Shown in pieces: positions 20,281 through 28,529 of a stretch of DNA of 43,869 nt. The stretch comes from a virus, in IMG/VR virus record IMGVR_UViG_3300020164_000003, positions 1 through 43,869 of that record, one strand, 5' to 3'. How positions within the stretch are numbered: the stretch's first letter is position 1; each line of letters starts with the position of its first letter. A program made the position numbers and the translations under genes. The notes below the pieces were generated by a model that was not told the origin of the DNA, made no database searches, and worked only from the letters and a program-made list of their open reading frames with translations.

Positions 20281-20703
20281 TTACTTCAATTCGCGTAATT
20301 TATATGCGACAGAATTACAAAGAGAAACTATAGAATCAATGTCATTTTGAATTTCAGATAAATCGGAAATGATTTCTCTGTTAGAATCAATCCACTTTGT
20401 TAGATTACCAACAATTTGTAATCCATCTGTAGATGATTCTTTAGCATTTGGAAAAGATTCAAATTTTCCATATCTACCAATATAACTTTCAGCGAAAGCA
20501 TCTGCTAATGGAATGATACCATCATAAAACGCATTCAATGCCATATGTGCAGCATAACTTGAAGTCATTAAGTGTGCGAAATGGGCAGCAGTAGATGCCG
20601 ATCTACAACGAGCAAATAATTCAGCACCCTTTGCCTTAGCAGAACCTGGGTCTTGAATATCTTCTTCAATTTGGGTTGTAATTTCTTTAAATGTGATTCC
20701 CAT
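20281..20703 (-). CDS. Helical phage protein, DUF5856-like (140 aa)
   Basis: Start MGITFKEITTQ chosen for the GAGG seven bases upstream. The core (HFAHLMTSSYAAHMALNAFYDGII, with LADAFAESYIGRYG) has the look of a ferritin- or Dps-like four-helix protein and matches my memory of phage family DUF5856; spaced His and Glu residues could bind metal. Function is not known. It sits among virion genes, so it may be a minor head component or a late metal-binding protein. Confidence 0.6.
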   Translation of the reverse strand: MGITFKEITTQIEEDIQDPGSAKAKGAELFARCRSASTAAHFAHLMTSSYAAHMALNAFYDGIIPLADAFAESYIGRYGKFESFPNAKESSTDGLQIVGNLTKWIDSNREIISDLSEIQNDIDSIVSLCNSVAYKLRELK

Positions 20704-20713
20704 ATTAATCCTC

Positions 20714-20980
20714 TTACATTTTTGGGGGAGTTCTTTTATATATGCCACTCATTACTGGAGACTTTGGGGTTTCTTTTGGAAAATCTTTTTTTCTCCTTTT
20801 ATTTCCAGGTTGATTTTCTGGATGAACACCAGGTTCTCCCTGTGGACCAACACCAGCACCAGCAATAGCACCAGTTCCAACCGCATTTGTTGGACCTCCG
20901 CCAAGACCACCAGCACCACCATCTTCTTTGATTGAGTTTAGTTCTTTAATTAATTTTCTGATTTTTTTGATTTTATTCAT
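20714..20980 (-). CDS. Gly/Pro-rich small protein, virion-type (88 aa)
   Basis: A basic helical start (MNKIKKIRKLIKELNSIKED) followed by a glycine-rich stretch (GGAGGLGGGP, GAGVGPQGEPG) and a Lys/Pro-rich end. It has no catalytic motif. The ATG overlaps the upstream stop. Flexible Gly-rich linkers with basic ends are usual in small virion or scaffolding components; that is inference from composition and position. Confidence 0.6.
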   Translation of the reverse strand: MNKIKKIRKLIKELNSIKEDGGAGGLGGGPTNAVGTGAIAGAGVGPQGEPGVHPENQPGNKRRKKDFPKETPKSPVMSGIYKRTPPKM

Positions 20981-21363
20981 AGTTTTCTTAGTTCGTTTGC
21001 GATATTAAAATCTATTGGGATGTCGGATGAATATATTATGCCCCCATCAATATCTTCAATTTTATTTGGCATATAATTCAAATATATCAAAAATGTCTTT
21101 AAACATGAATGATCAGATTCTTTCATTTTTAAAAATAACATTTTTGTACACGCATATGGATCAAATACATTATATATTAGTATAATATGATTTAATATCA
21201 ACCGTTCTTTTAGATCGCCAGAAAGTCTATACTTTTGAATCAAACGTTTTATATATTTAATTCGCTTCAAGTCTTGAAAAAATTCTTGCTCCAAATAATG
21301 CGGCGAAACATAGTGCTTCGCCGCATATATCAAAAAATTCTCATTGGTCAAATTATCAATCAT
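20977..21363 (-). CDS. Conserved T4-like phage protein (128 aa, DUF7207-like)
   Basis: Starts MIDNLTNENFLIYAAKHYVS; then EFFQDLKRIKYIKRLIQKYR and LKERLILNHIILIYNVF. From memory this pattern is a family seen next to head genes in many T4-like marine phages, with no assigned function. It is helical and contains four scattered cysteines or none in pairs that would suggest zinc. Coupled by ATGA to the Gly-rich gene downstream. Confidence 0.62.
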   Translation of the reverse strand: MIDNLTNENFLIYAAKHYVSPHYLEQEFFQDLKRIKYIKRLIQKYRLSGDLKERLILNHIILIYNVFDPYACTKMLFLKMKESDHSCLKTFLIYLNYMPNKIEDIDGGIIYSSDIPIDFNIANELRKL

Positions 21364-21380
21364 TAAAAATACTTAAAAAT

Positions 21381-21776
21381 TTACTTTTCTACTACCTCAG
21401 AATGAATATCATATACACCATCTTTTAATTCATAAGTAAATTTAAAGTTATGATTTTCATTTTTTTCTTGGAAAGGTCCAGTAATATTAGAATGACTTTC
21501 ACCAGAAGTTTTATACTGTCCGATAGAAACAACAATAGATCCTTTCTTTTGATCTTTAAAATCAATTTTTGGAAGTTCAATACCATACATAGTTAAAATT
21601 TTCTTTGCGCTATTCAATCCTTCTCCAATATTAGAAAAGTCTTTGGATAGAGCAATTGCCAAGTTTTTGTTGATTTCGTTTACTGTTTCTGGGTCGTTTA
21701 AATCAACTTGTCTCTTGTCAATTGAAACAACAGGAACATTATAAACTTCAGAAACAAATTGCTTAAACGTTTTCAT
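21381..21776 (-). CDS. Candidate internal head protein with T4-like targeting N-terminus
   Basis: The start MKTFKQFVSEVYNV was chosen because the longer frame begins inside the previous gene. It closely resembles the capsid-targeting sequence of T4 internal proteins (MKTYQEFI.E), which directs proteins into the prohead and is removed by protease gp21 after a short hydrophobic-x-Glu site; here the site would be VSE. The remaining ~120 residues (KKILTMYGIELPKIDFKD, IVVSIGQYKTSGESH) form an unknown small domain. Injection with DNA is then likely. The similarity is short, so this is a motif-level call. Confidence 0.6.
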   Translation of the reverse strand: MKTFKQFVSEVYNVPVVSIDKRQVDLNDPETVNEINKNLAIALSKDFSNIGEGLNSAKKILTMYGIELPKIDFKDQKKGSIVVSIGQYKTSGESHSNITGPFQEKNENHNFKFTYELKDGVYDIHSEVVEK

Positions 21777-21778
21777 TA

Positions 21779-22294
21779 TTATAATCCAGTAAAGTATGGT
21801 AATCCAGAGTTGGCATCTGTTACATTTGGAGAAGACAAACAAACTAGAGTTTCTGCTTGAACTCTACCCATTCTTCCACCTGGAGTAATTGTGAATGATA
21901 AAATGTTGTTATTTGAACCAGCAACATTAGCTGAAATTGTTGGAGCAGATGAATATCCTGTTCCACCAGCATTTAGTACAACAGAAACGTTGTTACCATT
22001 TAGAACAACAAGTCTAGCATTTGCACCGGTTGTATTTGCACCAGTAAATGTTAAGAAAGTGTTTGCGTATGTATATTTTGGATCGGTATTCGCAGAAACA
22101 GAAAGAGCAGATACATATCCAATTCCTTGGAAGATCTTTACCCAACCTTGATGAGTAACTGCTTTTCCATTTGAGAAAGTTGCGTTTGCTAATCTAGCAG
22201 CATCTACTAGAAAAACATTGGTATTTCCTGGAAAGTTTGTGGTTAAATATTTTGGTATATTATTAGCGTAATCGTTAATTCCCCATTCTGACAT
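21779..22294 (-). CDS. Virion structural protein (171 aa)
   Basis: Starts MSEWGINDYANN, rich in Asn, Thr, Gly and Val with long beta stretches (GANARLVVLNGNNVSVVLN, GTGYSSAPTISANV). Proteins of this composition with an MS.WG..D start are, from memory, common virion components of T4-like marine phages. A late promoter lies 40-47 bases before the ATG in non-coding DNA. Decoration or neck protein are both possible. Confidence 0.7.
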   Translation of the reverse strand: MSEWGINDYANNIPKYLTTNFPGNTNVFLVDAARLANATFSNGKAVTHQGWVKIFQGIGYVSALSVSANTDPKYTYANTFLTFTGANTTGANARLVVLNGNNVSVVLNAGGTGYSSAPTISANVAGSNNNILSFTITPGGRMGRVQAETLVCLSSPNVTDANSGLPYFTGL

Positions 22295-22333
22295 GATAGT
22301 ATTCCTATTGAAGTTAATGAATATTTATTACTG

Positions 22334-22341
22334 TATTTATA
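22334..22341 (-). promoter_or_regulatory. T4-type late promoter
   Basis: An exact TATAAATA in the spacer between the 54-residue gene and the structural gene at 21779-22294. Distance and position are right for late transcription of that gene and those after it. Confidence 0.72.
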
Positions 22342-22352
22342 ATATTTTTAAT

Positions 22353-22517
22353 TTATAATTTTTGATATGGAATTTGTAAATGATCGCTTTTTGGTTTTTC
22401 ATTACTAGCTACATTTTTAGTTTCCAACTCAGAAGTTTCAATTGGATTTCTTGGTTGTCCTGTCATAGTTCTATTTTTTCTGACAGTATTCATAACTTTT
22501 TCCGTCTTTTTATCCAT
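22353..22517 (-). CDS. Small polar protein (54 aa)
   Basis: Starts MDKKTEKVMNTVRKN. Polar and basic, with no hydrophobic core, probably disordered (TGQPRNPIETSELE). AAGGA lies six bases before the ATG, and it follows the 204-residue basic protein gene by nine bases, so it is likely translated. Function unknown; a head-packaged basic peptide is one possibility given its neighbours. Confidence 0.6.
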   Translation of the reverse strand: MDKKTEKVMNTVRKNRTMTGQPRNPIETSELETKNVASNEKPKSDHLQIPYQKL

Positions 22518-22526
22518 TTTAGTTCC

Positions 22527-23141
22527 TTAGTATACTTTGTATGTTTTTCTGTGATATTTCATTCCAGTTGAACCAGGAACTCTCTTTAGGAACATCATTT
22601 TTCCAGTTCCCAATGCTCTCGCTCTTCTTTTCTTTGCTGTTACGCCATATAAGATGTTACTTTCCCCAGAAGTTACCATTCCTCCAGAATTGATAGTTTG
22701 AAGAGTTCTGTTTCTCATTACTTCTTGTCTTTCTGCTTTAGATTTATATGATCCTCTTTTTCCAAATTGATGTGCCTTTTTTGCCATAAAATCAATTTGT
22801 TTGATTTTTTCCATAAGAGATATAAAACTAACAACCTCTTCTTCTGTAATTAGGTTGTCTGTTGAATCGTCTAGATAAAATTCTTTTAGAAATAATTCAA
22901 TATTATTATAAATCAATAATTCATCAACATTTGCTTCATCGGCAATTCTTTTGATCTTTAGTAACTTTTTAAACATTTGATAACGCTTTGATCTTGCCCA
23001 TTTATATAATTGCTTTCTTGTTAAATGAGTATAATCCAATCCAATAGATGTGATAAATCTTCTCAATGGAGTTAATCTTGCCTCAAAAAGATATTCATCT
23101 TTAAAATATGAAGAAAGTAACTTTTCTTTTAATGATCTCAT
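22527..23141 (-). CDS. Basic protein in the head-associated block (204 aa)
   Basis: Not recognised. Very basic, helical in the first two thirds (RKQLYKWARSKRYQMFKKLL, then KIKQIDFMAKKAHQFGKRG) and with a Gly/Arg-rich C-terminus (TAKKRRARALGTGKMMFLK). The N-terminus has LFEARL, a possible gp21-like cleavage point. Composition suggests DNA or RNA binding. Coupled by ATGA overlap to the P-loop kinase-like gene. Confidence 0.55.
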   Translation of the reverse strand: MRSLKEKLLSSYFKDEYLFEARLTPLRRFITSIGLDYTHLTRKQLYKWARSKRYQMFKKLLKIKRIADEANVDELLIYNNIELFLKEFYLDDSTDNLITEEEVVSFISLMEKIKQIDFMAKKAHQFGKRGSYKSKAERQEVMRNRTLQTINSGGMVTSGESNILYGVTAKKRRARALGTGKMMFLKRVPGSTGMKYHRKTYKVY

Positions 23142-23974
23142 TGAATTTCCTTTGAATATTTCTGCTTTGCCAATTTTTTAATTATTTTTACTTTTTTACT
23201 ATCTACTTTTACTGGCTCTGTTGGATATTCAGTTCTTTCATTTCCTCTCTCTGGAGAAGTAAACATTGGAAGACTAACATCAATATCCGCAGCATATGTT
23301 TCCGAATACATAGGACCAACTGTGGATGTTGATGAATATCCAATACCAGATCCTCTAGTATCAAATCCTTGGGAAATGCTATCTGTTGGTATTTTATTCA
23401 AAACTCCAGGCGTAACACCTAAAAGTTTCTTCTTAATTGAAAATTTCTTAGTTACTTTTTTATCATGCTTTTCAAATATTTTTAAAAAATCACCATTTAG
23501 AAATATATTACAAAATTCTTTTATTGAATTTAATTGTTCCCCATCTTCCAAAATGGAACTGTTGTCATATAAAATAAAATGCTCAAACAATTGATCAAAG
23601 AAAGGAATATTATGTTTTGAAATTGTTAATTTTTCTTTTCTAGAATCTTCAGAAAAACTTCTCTTTGACAATCTATTTTTACTAACGGTGTCGGAAACAT
23701 CAACAAAAATCATTGCAGTAGAATATCCAAAATTTTCCAATAATCCTTTAACCTTTTCAATGTTATTAAATCTATATGCATTTGTAGAAATGATAATTCC
23801 TTCTTTTTTCATGATGGAATATTTCTTATCATTTTCCGAAATTGGATTATTAAATACAGATTCTACCTGTTCAATAGTAAATTCTTTTATACCATAATTA
23901 TTAACGATATCTTTTAACATGATATCTTTCCCAGATCCTGGACCACCAACTAAAAAAATTGCCTTATTATTCAT
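23138..23974 (-). CDS. P-loop kinase-like protein
   Basis: A 278-residue protein with an N-terminal P-loop: FLVGGPGSGKD (residues 7-17), a Walker B-like strand STAMIFVDVSD, and an Arg-rich lid-like segment SKNRLSKRSFSEDSRKEK. The pattern fits the nucleoside/polynucleotide kinase class of P-loop proteins. From about residue 165 the chain is low complexity (Ser, Gly, Tyr, Pro) and may be a virion or partner interaction tail. It lies between a basic protein and a double-nucleotidyltransferase protein, with one-base overlap. The substrate cannot be read from sequence; a 5'-end kinase of DNA or RNA is a guess from context. Confidence 0.68.
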   Translation of the reverse strand: MNNKAIFLVGGPGSGKDIMLKDIVNNYGIKEFTIEQVESVFNNPISENDKKYSIMKKEGIIISTNAYRFNNIEKVKGLLENFGYSTAMIFVDVSDTVSKNRLSKRSFSEDSRKEKLTISKHNIPFFDQLFEHFILYDNSSILEDGEQLNSIKEFCNIFLNGDFLKIFEKHDKKVTKKFSIKKKLLGVTPGVLNKIPTDSISQGFDTRGSGIGYSSTSTVGPMYSETYAADIDVSLPMFTSPERGNERTEYPTEPVKVDSKKVKIIKKLAKQKYSKEIQ

Positions 23975-25872
23975 TAGTTTAAAATATTCCTTATTCTTAA
24001 TAGCATTGATTCTTTAATGCCAGCTGTTCTATCCTTGATTTTTTTCATTAGGTTGGACGCATCCTCATTAGAAAAATCTGGATGTAGTAATTTTTTGAAT
24101 TTTTCAACGTGTTCTGGATTAGTATGATCCAATTCTGTGGCAGTCCTCCTCATCACCGAACCGGAAGTTTTACCTCTTGGATTTTCAACAAATTTTGCTG
24201 ATTCATAATCCATTCTTAAATCACCACCACGTTTATTTCCATTCTCATCAACAGATTCTGGAAATCTGGTTTTATTATACTTATCTATTAATCCCTTATA
24301 TTGTTCTAATGATCCACCTGCTGCCGATTTCTTTTGAATTCCTTCATCACCAGAACCAGCAACAACTGTGATATTAACTTTTCTTCCAGGTTTATTTATA
24401 TTATGCCAAGTGTGGATTAATGCTTTTTGCGGATTCTTTGTATGTCTTTCCGTTCCAGCAATAAAAGAATCGGAATGTTCTGGATATAATTTTTTTAGTT
24501 GTGTGATTTTTTCATCAACTGTTAATGGATCTTTTGATGTAGTCTTTTCTTTGGATTCTGGACCCATAACATAAACTCTATGAGAATCTGCTTTAGTCCC
24601 AAAAACTCTTGATAATAACTTATGATGTTCTTCTGTAGGTCCAGTAAATCTACCGGCAGCAAAAACTACATGGTGAGTATCACCATCATGATCTTCTTTT
24701 ATTGTATTGTTTTCAGTATCTGAAGATGGAATAAGTTTTGCTCCTCGCTTGAACTTCTTTCCTTCTGGATCATAATATTCTTTCTTTTGTTGCTCTGTTT
24801 TTTCTTTTCTAACAGTTGCTTCCCCAGGAAAATGCTTCGCCATTTCATTATAGGCAGTTTCTTTTATTTTTTTATCTTGCTTTGGATCAATGCTAGTTTC
24901 TTGGGCAGAAGGATGCCATAATTTATTGGCAAAAGAATCAAAAATCTTTTGATGATGTTCTTGTGGTATGTGCTGTTTAATATGACTAACAACTCCTCCA
25001 AAAGAATGGATATCATGAACATCTTGTTCAGATGGATTTCTTTTAAACATTGTTTTATAAATTGTTGGAAGGTGTTTTGTATATTCAGCTCCCTTAGAAG
25101 GTTGCTCTTGAACAACTGGTTTATCACCTTTTTCACCAACTTTTTTCCACTTTTCTCTCAATCCTTTATCAACAGAAAAACTATGTGGGGAATAAGTGCC
25201 TTCTTCTTGAGTTTCTGCTCTCGCCTTTCCTCTACCAACCATCTTGGAAATGATCCCTGGTTTAGACTGTGCTGCCAATGCTGATTGGAGTAAATATTTG
25301 TGATGAACACCTTTCAATCCCTGTTCTAAGTCATTAATATGACTATTATGGGCAAATTTTTCAAATTGGTTTGGTTCTTGAGTTTTTTTATCATATTCTA
25401 CTGGTTCAAAATCAACTTGGTGATGCAATCCAGTATCTTGGTGTTTGACTATCGCATGAACTTGACTTCCAGTACCATTAACATGAACAACAGTAAATTT
25501 TCCATGTTTTTGTCCAGGTTGTAGATAATTTTTTAGTTTTTCTTTATGTTCTTCTGGAATCTGAACATCATAATCTCCCATAGTTGGTTTTGCTTTCGTA
25601 AACCTTTCTGTAGAAACTTTTGGATCATTATAAACTTCGGCAGACCCAGAAGCAAATGTATTCTTTTTTAAAGCATTTCCAAACAAATTATGTCCATGTT
25701 GTTGGTGAAATCCTTTATCAATGGAATGGAACATCTCTTTAAAATGATTCCCCTCAACATCCCTTCTACTAGACTGGATAGAATCGGAAACTCTGTTCCC
25801 TTGTTCCGGTTTATTTGGATCTGTGAATGGGAGATTTCCTCCTTCCATTAAGAATTTCTTAAAACTTAGCAT
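23974..25872 (-). CDS. Two-domain nucleotidyltransferase, probably packaged in the head
   Basis: A 632-residue protein; start MLSFKKFLMEGG, preceded by AAGGA. Residues 1-12 look like a capsid-targeting sequence with a gp21-type site (LME/G). Residues about 70-160 show a polymerase-beta-type nucleotidyltransferase: ASGSAEV, MGDYDVQI (D100, D102) and HHQVDFE (D154). Residues about 400-600 resemble an HIGH-type cytidylyl/adenylyltransferase: FAAGRFTGPTEEHHKLL, then DPLTVDEKITQLKKLYP, though the second His motif is altered. The two domains are joined by a charged linker. Related proteins occur in T4-like phages; their substrates are unknown to me. Confidence 0.7.
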   Translation of the reverse strand: MLSFKKFLMEGGNLPFTDPNKPEQGNRVSDSIQSSRRDVEGNHFKEMFHSIDKGFHQQHGHNLFGNALKKNTFASGSAEVYNDPKVSTERFTKAKPTMGDYDVQIPEEHKEKLKNYLQPGQKHGKFTVVHVNGTGSQVHAIVKHQDTGLHHQVDFEPVEYDKKTQEPNQFEKFAHNSHINDLEQGLKGVHHKYLLQSALAAQSKPGIISKMVGRGKARAETQEEGTYSPHSFSVDKGLREKWKKVGEKGDKPVVQEQPSKGAEYTKHLPTIYKTMFKRNPSEQDVHDIHSFGGVVSHIKQHIPQEHHQKIFDSFANKLWHPSAQETSIDPKQDKKIKETAYNEMAKHFPGEATVRKEKTEQQKKEYYDPEGKKFKRGAKLIPSSDTENNTIKEDHDGDTHHVVFAAGRFTGPTEEHHKLLSRVFGTKADSHRVYVMGPESKEKTTSKDPLTVDEKITQLKKLYPEHSDSFIAGTERHTKNPQKALIHTWHNINKPGRKVNITVVAGSGDEGIQKKSAAGGSLEQYKGLIDKYNKTRFPESVDENGNKRGGDLRMDYESAKFVENPRGKTSGSVMRRTATELDHTNPEHVEKFKKLLHPDFSNEDASNLMKKIKDRTAGIKESMLLRIRNILN

Positions 25873-25882
25873 AATTATTCCT

Positions 25883-26758
25883 TTATTTTTTCTGATCTGC
25901 TTTAAAACTTTTAAATGAATCGGATTGGATTTTAAATGGAGAGTTCCCTTTTGGATGAAATACATTACCTTCAGATTCCCCAGCAACTTCCCAAGGTCTT
26001 GAACCCATTGATTTTAAATGTGTTTTTAATTTATTCTCTAAAGAATTTCTAATAACATTCAATTTTGCGTGTTCTGCCTCTTTTGCTTCTTTATCTGCCA
26101 ATTTTCTTGATTTTAACAATTCTGGATTAATTTCGCCATGTAATTTTCTTTCAATAGAAGTATCAATATTGAATTTATTACCTTCAGACTTATCATGATC
26201 AAATGTTACATGAGAATCCCCAAGAGAAGCAATATGTTTTGGATTATGTGTGGAATTTTCCGAAAGTTTATGGTGCATAATAAACATTCCGGTGTTGCCC
26301 ATTGCTTTGGGATTATATGATGTTCCTACAAATTTGATTCCCTTATCGGTCTTCTCTCCCAAACCTTTAAGAAAGAACTCACCCTTGATTGTTGAAGGTT
26401 TCCCCTCTTCATGTCTGGATTTTAGATAAGAAACTAATTTTGGATTATTTTGTAATTTGTGATGCATCGCATCATATTGAGAAGAAACTGAAGTGTCGGC
26501 ATCTTCGCCCCTTTTGTTTCTTGTATATGCAGAATATTCTCCAGAATTTCTTACTTTATCTGAACGAGCAGAACGGGTATAGAATCCATGTTCATCATAC
26601 CCAACTTCACCAGCAGCCCCATCTGTTTTTGGAGTAGTGGTTCCTTGTAAAGAATCGCCTTTAAGCAAGTCTCCCAATCTTTCATGGGATAACTTACTTA
26701 AATGTTCAAGTCCTTGTCTAAGTTTTTGTTCTTGAAGAAAATTTTTAAAAGATAACAC
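25883..26758 (-). CDS. Ligase-like covalent nucleotidyltransferase, probably packaged
   Basis: A GTG start is chosen (AGGG six bases upstream), giving VLSFKNFLQEQ, again like a head-targeting N-terminus. The 291 residues show the motifs of ATP-dependent nucleic-acid ligases in order: KTDG (44-47, nucleotide-binding Lys), TRSAR, IKGEFF (124-129), EGNVF (263-267) and FKIQ (275-278). Spacing is loose and the protein lacks the usual OB domain, so it is a divergent member, near phage family DUF6267 from memory. It could seal RNA or DNA, or transfer a nucleotide to another acceptor. Own late promoter upstream. Confidence 0.66.
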   Translation of the reverse strand: MLSFKNFLQEQKLRQGLEHLSKLSHERLGDLLKGDSLQGTTTPKTDGAAGEVGYDEHGFYTRSARSDKVRNSGEYSAYTRNKRGEDADTSVSSQYDAMHHKLQNNPKLVSYLKSRHEEGKPSTIKGEFFLKGLGEKTDKGIKFVGTSYNPKAMGNTGMFIMHHKLSENSTHNPKHIASLGDSHVTFDHDKSEGNKFNIDTSIERKLHGEINPELLKSRKLADKEAKEAEHAKLNVIRNSLENKLKTHLKSMGSRPWEVAGESEGNVFHPKGNSPFKIQSDSFKSFKADQKK

Positions 26759-26789
26759 AAAATACCCTAATATTAAATATTGTTTAGAG

Positions 26790-26797
26790 TATTTATA
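26790..26797 (-). promoter_or_regulatory. T4-type late promoter of the ligase/NTase/kinase block
   Basis: An exact TATAAATA 32-39 bases before the ligase-like GTG start, in non-coding DNA after the glycan cluster. It separates the late head-associated block from the glycan operon. Confidence 0.72.
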
Positions 26798-26802
26798 TAA
26801 GT

Positions 26803-27513
26803 TCAATCTTCCAACAATTCACCATTAGCAGCAACTAATCCTTCACAATGAACTTTTTCAAATTCAGTTAAATGTTTTTTATTTATGTTGAGGAAATGAG
26901 AATGTTCTGTATCCAATCCTAAATCTAAAGATTTAAAATTACTAATTAAAACATTCATATACTCATCAATCAAAGATGGGCAAAATGAGAATAATCTAGT
27001 AACCAATAAATCTGTCGCACCAGTCAATTTCTGATCATGAAATGCCAACCAAGAAGGGATTCTTTTTCTAAAAACATATTTACCATACAGATTATCATAC
27101 TGGGTAATATCAAAAGAATCTTGTAATTTATATCTTCCACTAATCTTAAATAATCTTTTGGTTGAATGAATCAACTTCATTAAGTTGGGATTTTGTTTTA
27201 ATTGTTGTAAAACATTGAGAAGTAATAATGTTTCAGCATGACTCTTCATTCCAGATTTACATAGATTTTTTAAATTTTGATCAAAACTCAAATCAAGAAA
27301 CCCAGAAATTTTATTTTCAAATTTTGCCAATTCATTTTTTTCCAATGGGATTACGGAACAATCACATAATATAATAGTAGCATCTGGAACGTTTCTTAAA
27401 ATGCTATTAAAAGTTTCTATTGTTTGCTCCAAACGTTGATTGGCAGAAAAAACTCCAATGGTTGGTTTTATACATGATGTTACCAAAAAAACATTTTTAT
27501 TTGGGATTATCAT
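26803..27513 (-). CDS. Glycosyltransferase-like protein (236 aa)
   Basis: The fold is suggested by VFLVTSCIKPT at the start (first nucleotide-binding strand), DATIILCDCS, and LFKISGRYKLQD, a phrase I know from capsular and phage glycosyltransferases. The end is HCEGLVAANGEL. No clear DxD metal motif is seen except possibly DCS. Last gene of the glycan operon, overlapping the nucleotidyltransferase-HAD gene by four bases. Donor and acceptor are unknown. Confidence 0.55.
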   Translation of the reverse strand: MIIPNKNVFLVTSCIKPTIGVFSANQRLEQTIETFNSILRNVPDATIILCDCSVIPLEKNELAKFENKISGFLDLSFDQNLKNLCKSGMKSHAETLLLLNVLQQLKQNPNLMKLIHSTKRLFKISGRYKLQDSFDITQYDNLYGKYVFRKRIPSWLAFHDQKLTGATDLLVTRLFSFCPSLIDEYMNVLISNFKSLDLGLDTEHSHFLNINKKHLTEFEKVHCEGLVAANGELLED

Positions 27514-28529
27514 AGAAAGTCTCCCAAATTATCAGTGTCTCTAAAAATATTAATTGCCTCTGCTCTTGGATATGGATTAGCATGGTTATAATCATTAATC
27601 AAAATTCTTCTTGAGTTTTGTAACCCGTAGATAACTTGAAAATTATCAAATCCTAATGATCTAATCATTCTTTCAGTATCTTCCTTTGCGAATTCCATTC
27701 TAGCAGTAGTAAATATAAATTGTGCGCCTTTATAATACCAATCCAAAAGAACTTTAACATTTTTTTCTAGAACTACTGGAGGTTGTCCATGATCCTTATG
27801 TCCTTGCGCTTTAACGATTGTTCCATCAATATCACAAAAGAATACTGGCTTATCGTTATATTCAAACCAATCTTCGGCAGTACCAACATCAACATAATTT
27901 TCAATTTTCTTTTCTAAGAAAATTTCTCCATTTTGAATACAATGTTGTATCACATGAGAAACGAAGAATTCTGAATCTACAGAAATATTCTCAAACGCAT
28001 CACAAAATAGTTTCGCGGATCTAAAAGCATATCCCCCAACACAAAAAGTATCGGAAACAACATTCTTTTCAACAACACTCTTAACAATTCCCTGATCATT
28101 AGAAATTGTAAAACTCTTTGAATGAAGTTTCTTTAATACATCATGATCAGAAATCTTAGAAACGCAAATATAATTATCTTCTGAAATATCATGATCAAAA
28201 AAACTATCACAATCTTTAATTAGAATTGGTGAAGTTAGATCAATATTTGCTTGCTTTATAATTCTATATACAGTTTCTGCTGGTCCTTTTGTTAAGGAGT
28301 CAATAACGACAATATTAACAAGATCTCCAAGATAAGATCTAATATGTTTAATTACATCATATTGATCTTGATGTTCTTTAAGAACTCCAATGGTAATATT
28401 ATGTTTATGTAGGTATGGGTTAATTGCTGACTCCAACATAATACTCTTTTCATATGTTGCCAGAGTATACTTTGGACGCATATTGGCAAATCTTGAAGAT
28501 AATCCAGCAGCGGGTACTATAATTTCCAT
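27510..28529 (-). CDS. Sugar-phosphate nucleotidyltransferase fused to HAD phosphatase
   Basis: Two domains in 339 residues. Residues 1-225 are a GT-A-type NTP transferase: EIIVPAAGLSSRF and RPKYTL as nucleotide-binding loop, IKDCDSFF as metal motif, VGGYAFRS and YVDVGTAEDW at the sugar end. Residues 229-339 are a HAD phosphatase: FFCDIDGTIV (motif I with both Asp), FTTAR (motif II) and LINDYN (acidic motif IV). The pairing would let one protein activate a sugar-1-phosphate and dephosphorylate an intermediate, as in heptose or polyol-type nucleotide sugar pathways. Coupled to the kinase gene by a 13-base overlap. Confidence 0.82.
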   Translation of the reverse strand: MEIIVPAAGLSSRFANMRPKYTLATYEKSIMLESAINPYLHKHNITIGVLKEHQDQYDVIKHIRSYLGDLVNIVVIDSLTKGPAETVYRIIKQANIDLTSPILIKDCDSFFDHDISEDNYICVSKISDHDVLKKLHSKSFTISNDQGIVKSVVEKNVVSDTFCVGGYAFRSAKLFCDAFENISVDSEFFVSHVIQHCIQNGEIFLEKKIENYVDVGTAEDWFEYNDKPVFFCDIDGTIVKAQGHKDHGQPPVVLEKNVKVLLDWYYKGAQFIFTTARMEFAKEDTERMIRSLGFDNFQVIYGLQNSRRILINDYNHANPYPRAEAINIFRDTDNLGDFL

